64,000 nt of DNA from Verrucomicrobiales bacterium (GCA_012960505.1 DUBC01000020.1:1-64000); one strand, 5' to 3'. Positions 26,278-35,651 are shown, numbered from the stretch's first letter. The notes: generated from the sequence alone by a model not told the origin. Numbers and translations: made by a program.

Positions 26278-27387
26278 ATGGTTGAAAACTCCACAATACA
26301 AAGCCAAGAGCAAGAAGTAGAAATTCTTTCTCATGTCGATGATTACCTGAAAATCGGCCAAAAATACGACTGCTCAGACATTCATCTTGCCACCAATTCG
26401 AAACCGACATGGCGACGATTCGGAACGTTGCAAGAGATTTGGGAAAATGCAGCAGTCCTCAGCTCCGAAGACACTGAGCGTCTAGCAATGGGATTCTTAG
26501 GCGAAAAAGAAAAACACCGCCTTGCCGAGCGCGGAGATGTTGATTTTGCCTATCAGACCAGTTTCGGTAGATTCAGAGCTTCAGTTGTATCTCAAAGACT
26601 CGGTTACGACATTTGTTTTCGTATCATTAGTACTAACCTCCGAACGATGGATGATCTAGGACTTCCAGAAAGCATCAAGCCTCTGACTCAATATCAAAAT
26701 GGCATAGTTCTAGTCACTGGATCAGTAGGATCAGGAAAATCAACGACCCTTGCTGCACTCATTGACTACATTAATAAAGAAAGAACTGATCATATTATTA
26801 CCTTAGAAGACCCAATCGAATACGTTTTCGATTCGATAAACTGTCACGTCAATCAACGTGAAGTTCACACTCATACAGAGTCATTTGCTGCAGCTCTAAG
26901 AGGATCCCTAAGGGAAGACCCTGATGTTATAATGGTGGGCGAGATGCGAGACCTTGAAACAATATCTCTGGCAATCACTGCCGCAGAAACCGGACACCTT
27001 GTCCTTGCTACACTGCACACAGGAAATGCAGCTAGAACACTCGATCGTGTCCTCGACGTGTTTCCAAATGAACAAAGAGATCAGATACGAATCATGGTCA
27101 GCGAATCCCTTCGGGGAATCATTTCGCAACAATTAATTCCAAGTGCCGACGGCGAAGGGCGGGAGCTCTGCCTTGAGCTTTTAATGAATACTCCTGCCGT
27201 TGCTCATTCCATTCGGGAAGGTAAAAGCTTCATGCTCCCTGGAATCATGCAAACGGGAAAGGGCGTTGGCATGATCACAATGGATGATTCATTGAAAAAA
27301 CTCTATAATGCCAGCTTAATTAGCCAAGAGGAATGCCTTTCTCGCTGTGCTGATATTCCAAACATGAAGAAACACTTTAAGGTATAA
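26278..27387 (+). CDS. PilT/PilU-type twitching motility ATPase
   Basis: A 369-residue GspE/PilT-family ATPase. The Walker A motif is GSVGSGKSTTLAALIDYIN. The Asp box (HIITLEDPIEYVF), Walker B-like REDPDVIMVGEMRD and the His box (ETGHLVLATLHTGNAA) follow in order. The N-terminal PAS-like domain (DIHLATNSKPTWRRFG) is typical of PilT. These hexameric ATPases drive retraction of type IV pili. It is followed after 12 bp by a second PilT-type gene, so the pair probably forms the PilT/PilU combination. Which of the two is the main retraction motor cannot be told. The Walker A start GSVGSG deviates from the usual GPTGSG of the second copy. No pilin or pilus-assembly genes are in the window. Confidence 0.88.
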   Translation: MVENSTIQSQEQEVEILSHVDDYLKIGQKYDCSDIHLATNSKPTWRRFGTLQEIWENAAVLSSEDTERLAMGFLGEKEKHRLAERGDVDFAYQTSFGRFRASVVSQRLGYDICFRIISTNLRTMDDLGLPESIKPLTQYQNGIVLVTGSVGSGKSTTLAALIDYINKERTDHIITLEDPIEYVFDSINCHVNQREVHTHTESFAAALRGSLREDPDVIMVGEMRDLETISLAITAAETGHLVLATLHTGNAARTLDRVLDVFPNEQRDQIRIMVSESLRGIISQQLIPSADGEGRELCLELLMNTPAVAHSIREGKSFMLPGIMQTGKGVGMITMDDSLKKLYNASLISQEECLSRCADIPNMKKHFKV

Positions 27388-27399
27388 TTTTCCTGCCTG

Positions 27400-28557
27400 A
27401 TGAATCACCAAATTGATAAATATTTCCAGATCTTGATCGAAAAAGGAGGCTCAGACCTCCATCTGAGTGAAGGACAACCTCCAAAGATACGTGTTCATGG
27501 TGAAATCACTACCCTAGAAGGCGAAGCTGTTCTGACCAAGGACCCATTAGAGAACATGATGAAGGAGATTGCTCGAGATGAAGGCTGGAAAAGTTATGTA
27601 TCTACTGGTGACCTTGACTTCGCTTATGAAATGAATGAGGACTCAAGGTTCCGGTGCAATTACTTAAAACAAAGTAATGGCTATGCTTGTGTTTTCCGTC
27701 TAATACCCACAAAGATAGCATCATTAGAACAATTAGGAATACCTGAAGTTGTACGCGAATTCGGACACATCAGAAGCGGTCTTGTATTGGTGACTGGACC
27801 AACCGGTTCAGGAAAATCAACGACTCTGGCCGCCTTAATGGATTACATAAACATAAACTTCCGTCGTCACATCATTACTGTCGAGGAACCCATTGAGTTT
27901 GTTCACAATAACAAAATGAGTATTGTTACTCAGCGAGAAGTTCCCATCAATACTCCTAGCTTTGCTGACGGTCTACGAGCAGCTCTTCGTGAAGATGCTG
28001 ATATTGTTCTTGTCGGAGAAATGCGAGACCTTGAAACTATTTCTCTTGCTCTAACGGCCGCAGAAACTGGCCTTCTAGTATTTGGAACACTTCATACAAA
28101 TAATGCCCGTAAGACCGTAGACAGGCTCATTGATGTTTTCCCTTCTGACAAGCAAAGTCAAATAAGGACCATGCTAGCAGCTTCTTTAAAAGGAGTAGTC
28201 GCCCAACTACTATGTAAGTGTGACGACACCCAAGTAAATCAAGATACAGGCTCCCCCTTGTTCACCGGCAGAGTTGCTGTGAATGAAATCATGGTATCTA
28301 ATTCAGCCGTGGCCGCAATTATTCGAGAAGGAGCTACACAAAAACTCTATGATGTCATTATCGGAGGAAAGTCTGAAGGTATGCAATTTATGGATGAAGA
28401 CATCTTTGCAAAACTTAAGATGGGAATGATCTCTCCATTTGAGGCATATATGAAAGCAATCGACAAAAAACGCTTCAAAGATTATCTACCAGAAAATTTA
28501 CAAGAACTCGCTCATTCAGGAGGCGGTGAAATAGAAGGATCCGCAACAAGCGGCTAA
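27400..28557 (+). CDS. pilT: PilT-type twitching motility ATPase (second copy)
   Basis: A 385-residue paralogue of the preceding ATPase. It has the canonical Walker A GPTGSGKSTTLAALMDYIN. HIITVEEPIEFVH, REDADIVLVGEMRD and ETGLLVFGTLHTNNA are the Asp, Walker B and His boxes. The N-terminal DLHLSEGQPPKIRVHGE segment is typical of PilT. It acts as a cytoplasmic hexamer at the base of the type IV pilus. The C-terminal tail is slightly longer than in PilT of model species and ends in a Gly/Ser-rich stretch. It lies 12 bp after the first copy and 26 bp before bioF, so all three may be co-transcribed. The bioF link is probably positional only. Confidence 0.88.
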   Translation: MNHQIDKYFQILIEKGGSDLHLSEGQPPKIRVHGEITTLEGEAVLTKDPLENMMKEIARDEGWKSYVSTGDLDFAYEMNEDSRFRCNYLKQSNGYACVFRLIPTKIASLEQLGIPEVVREFGHIRSGLVLVTGPTGSGKSTTLAALMDYININFRRHIITVEEPIEFVHNNKMSIVTQREVPINTPSFADGLRAALREDADIVLVGEMRDLETISLALTAAETGLLVFGTLHTNNARKTVDRLIDVFPSDKQSQIRTMLAASLKGVVAQLLCKCDDTQVNQDTGSPLFTGRVAVNEIMVSNSAVAAIIREGATQKLYDVIIGGKSEGMQFMDEDIFAKLKMGMISPFEAYMKAIDKKRFKDYLPENLQELAHSGGGEIEGSATSG

Positions 28558-28583
28558 TACATAAAGCTCTCATATCGTGGCCA

Positions 28584-29744
28584 ATGCGAGATCCTGGATC
28601 AGAACTTAATAAGCTCCGGGAAGAGAATCTTTACCGAGAACTCAAATATGGCGCATCAGCTACAGGCAGGACATTCCATTCAGGAAATTTATCCTTACTG
28701 AATTTTTCTTCGAACGATTATCTTGGCCTAGGGTCACATGAAACCATAAAAGAAGCAGTCACAGAAACGATTGCATCTTTCGGCGTAGGATCAGGCGCTT
28801 CTAGAATGCTGTCAGGAGGAACGACTCCTCACCTCTTAATAGAAAAAGAAACAGCTAATTTCTTCGGCAAAGATTCTTCGCTTTTCTTTGCCAACGGGTA
28901 CGGCGCCGCTCTAGGAACACTTGGCGCAATACTTCAAAAAGGAGATACTGTTATTCTTGATAAACTGTGTCATGCATCACTCATAGATGGCTCCAGGCTA
29001 AGTAGCGCCACGGTTCGAACATTTCCACACAATAATGTCGACAAATTAAAGAAGATCCTAAATTCAATTAACGAAAACGATCAAAAGAAGAAACGAATAC
29101 TAATTGTTACTGAGGGAATATTCAGCATGGACGGGGATTCCTCTCCAATAAAAGAAATAATTAAACTGAAGAAACAGCATCAAGCACTTCTTCTTTTGGA
29201 TGAAGCTCATTCTTTCGGAATAATTGGAGAAAGCGGAAAAGGAATCGCTCACAGAGAAAACATTATTAATGGGGTAGACTTTCTCATGACCACTTTTGGC
29301 AAGTCAGCTGGAGCCGCTGGATCAGTTGTCGTTTCGTCCGGGACATGGATTGAATTAATTCTTAATCGTGCAAGAAGTTTTATTTATTCAACCGCACCCA
29401 TGCCTTCACAGGCAGCCGCAGCCCTCGCTGGGCTCAGATTAATCAGAGGAAGTGTAGGTGAAGAGCGGAGGATCTCTCTTCATAGAAACATAGAGCATCT
29501 ATGCAATGAACTTCAGATTCCTAAACCTCAGGGAGCAATAATTCCATTAATCATCGGGGGCGAATTAGAGGCTTTAAGAGTTTCGGGAAATCTTCACAGT
29601 GCAGGCATTCTGGCTCCAGCCATTCGATACCCAACAGTCTCAAAAGGATCTGCCAGGATTAGAATTACAATTTCTGCAAACCATTCAGAAAAAGACATAG
29701 CGTTCTTGGCAAAGACAATAAAACCGTCATTAATTAGCACTTAA
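28584..29744 (+). CDS. bioF: 8-amino-7-oxononanoate synthase-like PLP enzyme
   Basis: A 386-residue alpha-oxoamine synthase. LLNFSSNDYLGLGSH (BioF-type N-terminus), GASRMLSGGTTPH, LDEAHSFGIIGESGKG and the PLP lysine motif TTFGKSAGAAGSVV are all present. The FGK motif is closer to BioF than to serine palmitoyltransferase or 5-aminolevulinate synthase. BioF condenses pimeloyl-ACP or pimeloyl-CoA with alanine in biotin synthesis. No other biotin gene is adjacent, so this bioF is separated from bioA, bioB and bioD. Another member of the family acting on a longer acyl group cannot be ruled out, and the nearby acyl-handling luxEC pair makes that worth a test. Confidence 0.82.
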   Translation: MRDPGSELNKLREENLYRELKYGASATGRTFHSGNLSLLNFSSNDYLGLGSHETIKEAVTETIASFGVGSGASRMLSGGTTPHLLIEKETANFFGKDSSLFFANGYGAALGTLGAILQKGDTVILDKLCHASLIDGSRLSSATVRTFPHNNVDKLKKILNSINENDQKKKRILIVTEGIFSMDGDSSPIKEIIKLKKQHQALLLLDEAHSFGIIGESGKGIAHRENIINGVDFLMTTFGKSAGAAGSVVVSSGTWIELILNRARSFIYSTAPMPSQAAAALAGLRLIRGSVGEERRISLHRNIEHLCNELQIPKPQGAIIPLIIGGELEALRVSGNLHSAGILAPAIRYPTVSKGSARIRITISANHSEKDIAFLAKTIKPSLIST

Positions 29745-29873
29745 AACATTCCACTCCTAAGGGCACACAAAGATTCACCGACATTAATAGATAAGCAGTT
29801 GATAATGATAATATTTATCTATTTTCCGTTTATCTGACTTGCTCAAAACTATCTTGAAGTGTTTTCTAGTTCT

Positions 29874-30857
29874 ATGCGTATTCTTGTCACAGGTGCCACA
29901 GGAAAAGTTGGCCAAGCATGCATTGCCGAAATCCTTCAATCATCAAATTTTGAAAATGCTTCAATCGTTGCACTTTGCCACAACAGAACTTTAAATCCCA
30001 CTGACCGGATCGAGGTAATAAAAGGATCCATCGCAGATCAAAAGACTGTTACTGAAGCGCTTGAAGGAATTACTCACGTTATTCACTTAGCAACCTGTAA
30101 AGAAACTCCAGAAGCGGTAATGGACGTTACGGTAAAGGGTTTGTTCTGGCTTTTAGAAGGATGCAAAAAAAGTTCAACATTCGAACATTTCATTCTGGTC
30201 GGAGGTGATGCCTCACTGGGACATTTTTTTTATGACCATTCGGTACCTGTGACCGAAACTCAAAGACATACAGCGTACCCTGGATGCTATGCTCTATCAA
30301 AAGTACTGGAAGAAGTAATGTTAGAACAGTATCAAATACAATATAATTTTCCTGGCACCTGCTTAAGAGCACCCTGGATCATGGAAAAAGATGATTTTAA
30401 GTTTAGCCTATCATTTGGAAAAGATGTCTTTGGAGGACCTGTATGGAGAGACCTCATAGATGAAAATGAAGCGAACCAATATCACAAGGATGGGACTATT
30501 CCTCTTATGCTTGACTCGAAAGATGTTCCCATAAAAAGAAACTTTGTTCATGTCGATGATCTCGCAACAGCAATCCTATGTACAATTCTCAATCCTGTTC
30601 CAGCAAAGGGTCAAACATTTAACATTTGCATGGACGAACCTGTAGATTATGAGCAAGTCTCAAAATACCTTAAAGAAACCAGAAACATTGAAAGCGCCCC
30701 AGTTAAAACTACATACTGCTCTACTTGGCTTGATAACACCAAAGCCAAATTTCTTTTAGGTTGGCGCCCCGAAGTTAACCTACATGAACTAATTGATCGA
30801 TCTTGGAATTACACAAGAAATGAAAATGATGATCGTAAGATCTGGTACCCCGGTTAA
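29874..30857 (+). CDS. NAD-dependent epimerase/dehydratase
   Basis: An extended short-chain dehydrogenase of 327 residues from ATG 29874; an in-frame GTG at 29859 would add five. The nucleotide motif is VTGATGKVGQACI. The catalytic YxxxK appears as CYALSKVLEE, in the usual position. HVIHLAT and the substrate-binding FVHVDDLATAI segment are also typical. The family acts on nucleotide sugars and related compounds, but the substrate cannot be read from these motifs. The stop is immediately followed by the ATG of the next gene with no spacer, so these two genes are probably translated together. A 9-bp inverted repeat lies in the upstream region (29786-29823). Confidence 0.75.
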   Translation: MRILVTGATGKVGQACIAEILQSSNFENASIVALCHNRTLNPTDRIEVIKGSIADQKTVTEALEGITHVIHLATCKETPEAVMDVTVKGLFWLLEGCKKSSTFEHFILVGGDASLGHFFYDHSVPVTETQRHTAYPGCYALSKVLEEVMLEQYQIQYNFPGTCLRAPWIMEKDDFKFSLSFGKDVFGGPVWRDLIDENEANQYHKDGTIPLMLDSKDVPIKRNFVHVDDLATAILCTILNPVPAKGQTFNICMDEPVDYEQVSKYLKETRNIESAPVKTTYCSTWLDNTKAKFLLGWRPEVNLHELIDRSWNYTRNENDDRKIWYPG

Positions 30858-32093
30858 ATGATGAAAAAAGAACTTCTGATATCCGCTCTAACTATAACAT
30901 TACTCACAAAAGATTGTTTTTCTGATTGGCCACAATTCCTAGGCCCTCACCGTAATGGAACTACTCAAAATGAAAATGTACCCTTGGAATTTACCCATGG
31001 AGAGCCAAAAATTGACTGGGAATATTCAATAGGCAATGGCTTTTCCGGACCAGTGGTATACAATGGCCATGTCATAATTTTTCACAGAAAAGGTGATCGG
31101 GCGGTGACTGATTCGCTTAACATTGTAGACGGCAAACCTTTGTGGACTCATCAGTATAAAACTGATTATGTCGATGACTTTGGATTTGATAATGGTCCGA
31201 GAGCAGTGCCTCTCATTGATAATCAAAGAATTTTTACATTTGGCGCAGAGGGAATGATTCACTGCCTCGATACTAAATCTGGAAAAGAAATCTGGAAAAG
31301 AAATCTCAGAAAAGAATTAGGCTCGTCAAAGGGATTCTTTGGAAGAGCATGCTCCCCTATTATCATTGGAAATACATTAATCATTCAGGCAGGAGGAAAG
31401 GGATGCGGGATCATCGGTCTGGACCCTGCAAAAGGTACACTTAAATGGAAGGCCACCGATCACGAAGCCGGTTATGCTTCACCGATTGCCTCGAAGATCG
31501 AAAATCAAGAAATTGTCATTCTTTTTACTAGGACAGGTTTTTTATGCATCGAAGCAACTTCCGGAAAGATTCTAATTGAAGAAGATCACCGAGCAAAAAT
31601 GCATGCCTCAGTAAATGCTGCGAGCCCGGTCCTAATTAAACCTGACCAAATATTCCTTTCTGCCTGTTACGGAGTAGGCGCTTCAATGTGGAAAATAAAT
31701 CCACAAAATAAACAGATTAAAAAATTATGGGAACTAAACAATCAACTTGATTCTCATTACGCAACACCAGTTCGATTTGAAGATCATCTGATCGGTTACC
31801 ATGGTCGGCAAGAAACAGGAACAGAAATACGATGCATAGAATCCTCAACAGGAAAAATAAAATGGAGTTCAAAGCGCATCCCTGCCGGCAGTATCACCTT
31901 AGCAAATAAAACGCTTATTATTTTAACAGAGAGAGGCGAGATGATACTCGCACCTGCTGATGAAAAAGAATTTAAACCTTCAGCAAGAGGTCAGATACTT
32001 GGAGCAGAAACTAGAGCGATGCCAGCATTGTCAGACGGAAGGTTTTTTGCTCGAGACAAAAAGAAATTGGTGTGCATCAAATTAAATCCTTAA
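30858..32093 (+). CDS. Secreted PQQ-like beta-propeller protein
   Basis: A 411-residue exported protein. The signal peptide is followed directly by DWPQFLGPHRNGTT, the hallmark of a large PVC family of PQQ-like repeat proteins. Several propeller blades follow, seen as repeats such as LDTKSGKEIWKRNL, LDPAKGTLKWKAT and IESSTGKIKWSSK, with conserved Trp. These proteins resemble BamB or quinoprotein dehydrogenases in fold but lack evident PQQ-ligand residues. The role is unknown. A scaffold or a sugar/alcohol-oxidising part is possible. It begins right after the epimerase stop and is followed 31 bp later by the DUF3500 gene, so these genes may be co-expressed. Confidence 0.8.
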   Translation: MMKKELLISALTITLLTKDCFSDWPQFLGPHRNGTTQNENVPLEFTHGEPKIDWEYSIGNGFSGPVVYNGHVIIFHRKGDRAVTDSLNIVDGKPLWTHQYKTDYVDDFGFDNGPRAVPLIDNQRIFTFGAEGMIHCLDTKSGKEIWKRNLRKELGSSKGFFGRACSPIIIGNTLIIQAGGKGCGIIGLDPAKGTLKWKATDHEAGYASPIASKIENQEIVILFTRTGFLCIEATSGKILIEEDHRAKMHASVNAASPVLIKPDQIFLSACYGVGASMWKINPQNKQIKKLWELNNQLDSHYATPVRFEDHLIGYHGRQETGTEIRCIESSTGKIKWSSKRIPAGSITLANKTLIILTERGEMILAPADEKEFKPSARGQILGAETRAMPALSDGRFFARDKKKLVCIKLNP

Positions 32094-32124
32094 CAATTCT
32101 AAGATTAGCATATAAAAAAGTACT

Positions 32125-33174
32125 ATGTTCACGAAATACCTCCTCCTCGCTATATTTGTATTCACTCATACACTCAGAGCTCATGAAACACATAATAATG
32201 ATCCGGCTCAGGACATGGTAAGTGCAGCAAACACTTTCATATCATCCCTTAGCAAAGCACAAAAGACTGAAGCCCTTTTCAAGCCAAACGACGATCATCG
32301 AGAAGGGTGGTATTTTATACCAGATAAGTTCATAAAACCTTCAGGAAAGCGCAAAGGGTTACTTATCAAAAACATGAACCAGCAACAACGGCTACTAGCT
32401 CACGCCCTCCTAGCCAGCGCCATGAGTAGCGATGGTTATCGTCAAGCAACGACCGTAATGACCCTCGAAGCAATTCTTCATGAATTAGAAAACAAAAATC
32501 CAATCCGTGACCCCGAACTATACTATGTATCTATTTTCGGAAAGCCAGGTCCCGAATCAAACTGGGGATGGAGATTTGAAGGGCATCATTTATCGATAAA
32601 CATCAATGTCGCAAATGGTAAATTATTTTCCGTCACTCCATCATTCTTTGGAACTAATCCAGCACGCTCTAAAGAAGGCGCTTTTAAGGGTCTTGAAGTA
32701 CTTGCTGAGGAACAAATTCTGGCAAGAGAACTAGCCCAATCACTTGATGCCAATCAAAGTAAAATAGCCATTCTTCCTGGGAAAGCACCAGCAGATATTA
32801 TTACAAAACAGGAGCGTGTAGCTGAACGTAAAACTTTCATGCCTCCCAAAGGGATACCATTTAATAAGCTTAATAAAGATCAACAACAGAAATTGAGAAC
32901 TATAATCGATTCATACATTCTAAAATACAGACCGGAAATACTAAATGAAATTGACGGCAGAAAGAAAATTATCGTTAATGAGAATCTTCATTTTGCTTGG
33001 GCTGGAAGCCTCCAACGTGGAGAAGGTCATTACTACCGGATACAATCCAGTGATTTTCTTTTTGAATATGACAATACTCAAGGTGGAGCCAATCACGTAC
33101 ACGCAGTATGGCGTGACTTTGACGGTGATTTTGGTCGCGATATCCTTAAAGAACATCACAATGAGAATCACTAG
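32125..33174 (+). CDS. DUF3500 family secreted protein
   Basis: A 349-residue protein with a signal peptide ending near LRA. The chain has the DUF3500 landmarks: a WYFIPDKFIKPSGKRKGL segment, LAHALLASAMSSDGY, YYVSIFGKPGPESNWGWRFEGHHLSINI, and the C-terminal HFAWAGSLQRGEGHYYRIQ and HVHAVWRDFDGDFGRDIL. The family has no confirmed activity. The conserved His, Trp and Asp residues (EGHHLS, HVHAVWRDFDGDFG) suggest a metal or ligand site. It follows the PQQ-propeller gene and converges with a heme protein gene with 8 bp between the stops. Confidence 0.82.
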   Translation: MFTKYLLLAIFVFTHTLRAHETHNNDPAQDMVSAANTFISSLSKAQKTEALFKPNDDHREGWYFIPDKFIKPSGKRKGLLIKNMNQQQRLLAHALLASAMSSDGYRQATTVMTLEAILHELENKNPIRDPELYYVSIFGKPGPESNWGWRFEGHHLSININVANGKLFSVTPSFFGTNPARSKEGAFKGLEVLAEEQILARELAQSLDANQSKIAILPGKAPADIITKQERVAERKTFMPPKGIPFNKLNKDQQQKLRTIIDSYILKYRPEILNEIDGRKKIIVNENLHFAWAGSLQRGEGHYYRIQSSDFLFEYDNTQGGANHVHAVWRDFDGDFGRDILKEHHNENH

Positions 33175-33182
33175 TGATACGT

Positions 33183-34448
33183 TTAAAACTCAGCCAACGT
33201 TCCACTTAGTATATCAAAAATAGCTTTCTTTTCTTTGGCTTCAAGATACTCATATCCCAATTGAGGTGATTCCGAAGTCATTATTTCCTTAATTCTATTC
33301 AAGACAGAATTTTTAAGAATCTTGGGAAAATCTCTAAAGCTCTTCGAATAAATCATGTAACTGCACCGATACTTAAAGAGCCGACTCTGAAGATCTAAAT
33401 CACGAAGCGATCGGCCCCTAGAATCAGTCTTACCCTTAGCCTTAAATTCTGTAACAAATTTTCCCGCTTGGCTAGTATCTACAATCTTTCCACCTAAAGG
33501 AAATTCTTCCTTGAAGAGCAATTCAGACACCATGGTATCAGTCACCTCTTTTAGTAATGCACTCATATTTGCTGAGTTTTCTTTGCTCGATGTTTTCAGA
33601 GAATCAAAAATAGCTTGTCTTACCTTGTAAGCAGATTCAATAAGGACAAACTGCATCCGAACCTGATGATCAAAGACAAGAAGCGATTCTATCTCACTGG
33701 TTGAAACGGGATAATTACTTGTATTAAAAAATTCATTCAACCCTTTTGAAGAATCTTTTCTTTGGAGCTTCAGTTTACCATTTTCCTTCACAGCTATAGC
33801 ATTACCCATGTGATTTAAATCCTGATGCGCACGAGTAACGTACCAACCACCCCACCTTTCATGGACTGGAACCTCATGCCCTATTAACTCGAACGTATCA
33901 ACTGATTTTAAACTCCTCCCTTTTGAATCAGGAAAAACAGAACGGCCTAAGGGTCCTGGCAAGAAATTTGTAGCGCTACCGGCGTGACATTGAATGCAGA
34001 CTTTGTCACGAGAAAATAGTGGCGCTTTGCGATCAGATAATTCTCGTTGGAAAAAAAATATAAAACCCTTTTCTGAGTCTAAACTTGCAATTTCGATTCT
34101 CCCATTTGGCATCCAACCAAGATAAACTTCATCATTAAAATATATCGCTCTGGGATTAGTTGGCGACACGACTCCTCGCTGAAGACTAGTCCTAGAAAAT
34201 ACCAGTATTTGAGAACTTTTTGATATTTGAAGTTCCTCAAGGAGCCTGCGCACTAATGGCGTGCCTGGGTTCTCGTCTAAATTAATTTCTCCTTTCCTAA
34301 CTCTTTCAAGAAGCTCACTCATTGGGTCTTCTAATTCAGACTCCCAATAATTATGAGGACTTTGCCCATACTCATTAAATGACTGGGCCGGGAGTAGGCA
34401 CACTGTGCTCACCAAAGCAGAAAATATAATCAACAAAAAGAAATTCAT
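33183..34448 (-). CDS. Secreted one-heme cytochrome c-like protein
   Basis: A 421-residue protein with a signal peptide and one c-type heme motif, CIQCH (151-155). Around it are NPRAIYFNDEVYLGWMPNG, RIEIASLDSEKGFIFFF and HERWGGWYVTRAHQDLNHMGN. These match a conserved family of secreted PVC and proteobacterial proteins that often sit with other cytochromes. The distal heme ligand cannot be assigned with confidence. No other CxxCH is present. Electron transfer or a peroxidase-like role is possible but unproven. It ends 8 bp from the convergent DUF3500 stop and lies 11 bp after the membrane protein gene on the same strand, suggesting a two-gene unit. Confidence 0.7.
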   Translation of the reverse strand: MNFFLLIIFSALVSTVCLLPAQSFNEYGQSPHNYWESELEDPMSELLERVRKGEINLDENPGTPLVRRLLEELQISKSSQILVFSRTSLQRGVVSPTNPRAIYFNDEVYLGWMPNGRIEIASLDSEKGFIFFFQRELSDRKAPLFSRDKVCIQCHAGSATNFLPGPLGRSVFPDSKGRSLKSVDTFELIGHEVPVHERWGGWYVTRAHQDLNHMGNAIAVKENGKLKLQRKDSSKGLNEFFNTSNYPVSTSEIESLLVFDHQVRMQFVLIESAYKVRQAIFDSLKTSSKENSANMSALLKEVTDTMVSELLFKEEFPLGGKIVDTSQAGKFVTEFKAKGKTDSRGRSLRDLDLQSRLFKYRCSYMIYSKSFRDFPKILKNSVLNRIKEIMTSESPQLGYEYLEAKEKKAIFDILSGTLAEF

Positions 34449-34459
34449 TATTTTGGTAA

Positions 34460-35425
34460 TTACACTTCAGATCTGCCACGTTTCTCTCGGATCTTAGAAA
34501 CGTCCTTAAGGACTCGATTAATACGCAACACATTACGGAATGTAATAATATCACTATCCCCTCCGTGCGTGGAAATACTCAAGTCGCCTGACCCGAACCC
34601 AAGTGCAATGTGTTGGACGTAATTATCACGATGTTTTTCCATGACCACACCAAAAGAATCAAAAGTTTTCTCACCCTCACCTATCTCGTGGACCATGGTA
34701 ACCTGAGAAGGCCTGAAATGAAAGTACCGCCTAAGATCAAAAATAAATACAACAAATAACCAGGGAATAAAAATAACTACTCCCATAGCTCTATAAAAAT
34801 CGGAATTCACATAAAGCTTCAAATCGCCAAGCCTTCTTAGGATTGGCTCCCAAACATCCCACACACTGAAAGCTAAACCCAAAGCAACTGCAGAAACCGC
34901 AAAAACAGCAGCCCAGACACCACGAAGATTAACGCTTGTGAAAAAGATCACAACGGCCATCACAACGAGATGTAAAAGTGTCACCCCCGGCAAAGCAAAC
35001 ACTTCACCCTCCAATTTTCTATGAAAGTTAGCAAAAAAACTAGTGAAATCACTAATAACAAATGCGCCTAACCAGATAGGCCATAAATACATTATCTGAC
35101 TGTGACTGTAGAATATAATTCCCTTATCACTACAATCACGCCTACGCTTCCAGGAATAATAAGTCATTCCAAGAATAGTGACACCAATAGCAAAAGGAGT
35201 AATTGCAAAATTCAAATCTGTGACAAAACCAAGTGCCAATGAGCTGAGAATTAAAATAGCGGCGACTATTCCATAATTCAAAGTTGCTTTGCTTTTCTTA
35301 GATTCCACGCTCCTTGTCTTAGTGTCATCATTTGTTAAATTATCCTTTTCATCCATCCTTAAGGTTGAATCCTCTACAGCACCCTCGCTTGGAGCATCTT
35401 CATCAAAGTCACTATTTTCGGTCAT
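34460..35425 (-). CDS. Six-span membrane protein of unknown function
   Basis: A 321-residue protein. An acidic hydrophilic N-terminus of about 50 residues (rich in Asp, Glu and Ser) precedes six predicted membrane segments, the first around NYGIVAAILILSSLALGFV and the last around VVIFIPWLFVVFIFDL. A soluble C-terminal domain of about 90 residues follows, with HFRPSQVTMVHEIGEG and GGDSDIITFRNVLRIN. I do not recognise the family. The soluble part looks like a small alpha/beta domain and may bind something on the cytoplasmic side. It precedes the heme protein gene by 11 bp on the same strand and is divergent from nuoB, with a 226-bp region between. Confidence 0.6.
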   Translation of the reverse strand: MTENSDFDEDAPSEGAVEDSTLRMDEKDNLTNDDTKTRSVESKKSKATLNYGIVAAILILSSLALGFVTDLNFAITPFAIGVTILGMTYYSWKRRRDCSDKGIIFYSHSQIMYLWPIWLGAFVISDFTSFFANFHRKLEGEVFALPGVTLLHLVVMAVVIFFTSVNLRGVWAAVFAVSAVALGLAFSVWDVWEPILRRLGDLKLYVNSDFYRAMGVVIFIPWLFVVFIFDLRRYFHFRPSQVTMVHEIGEGEKTFDSFGVVMEKHRDNYVQHIALGFGSGDLSISTHGGDSDIITFRNVLRINRVLKDVSKIREKRGRSEV

Positions 35426-35581
35426 TTATTTATTTTTAAAATTAGATAGTTGTTAGTCTTTCATTACTATAGGCATTTGTCATTCCGCATAACAGGGTTT
35501 TTACGAAAAATTAAGAGTTTTCAGCTCTACGCGACAATAAAAGGCCCACCTCACTTATCTATTTTATTAATATTGAAAACT

Positions 35582-35599
35582 TTGTGAAAAATTTCACAA
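35582..35599. promoter_or_regulatory. Rex-type operator upstream of nuoBC
   Basis: The sequence TTGTGAA-AAAT-TTCACAA is an exact match to the published consensus for the redox repressor Rex (TTGTGAAW4TTCACAA). The symmetry extends outward to arms of 11 bases (ACTTTGTGAAA and TTTCACAAAGT, 35579-35602, spacer AA). It lies 52 bp before the preferred nuoB ATG and 157 bp from the divergent membrane protein start. Rex senses the NADH/NAD+ ratio and controls nuo genes in some bacteria. A Rex gene is not visible in the window, so the regulator is inferred. Confidence 0.65.
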
Positions 35600-35651
35600 A
35601 GTACTTGCCGGAAAAGTGTTGGTCTCTACCTTTAAGTTGCAAACTTATCCA

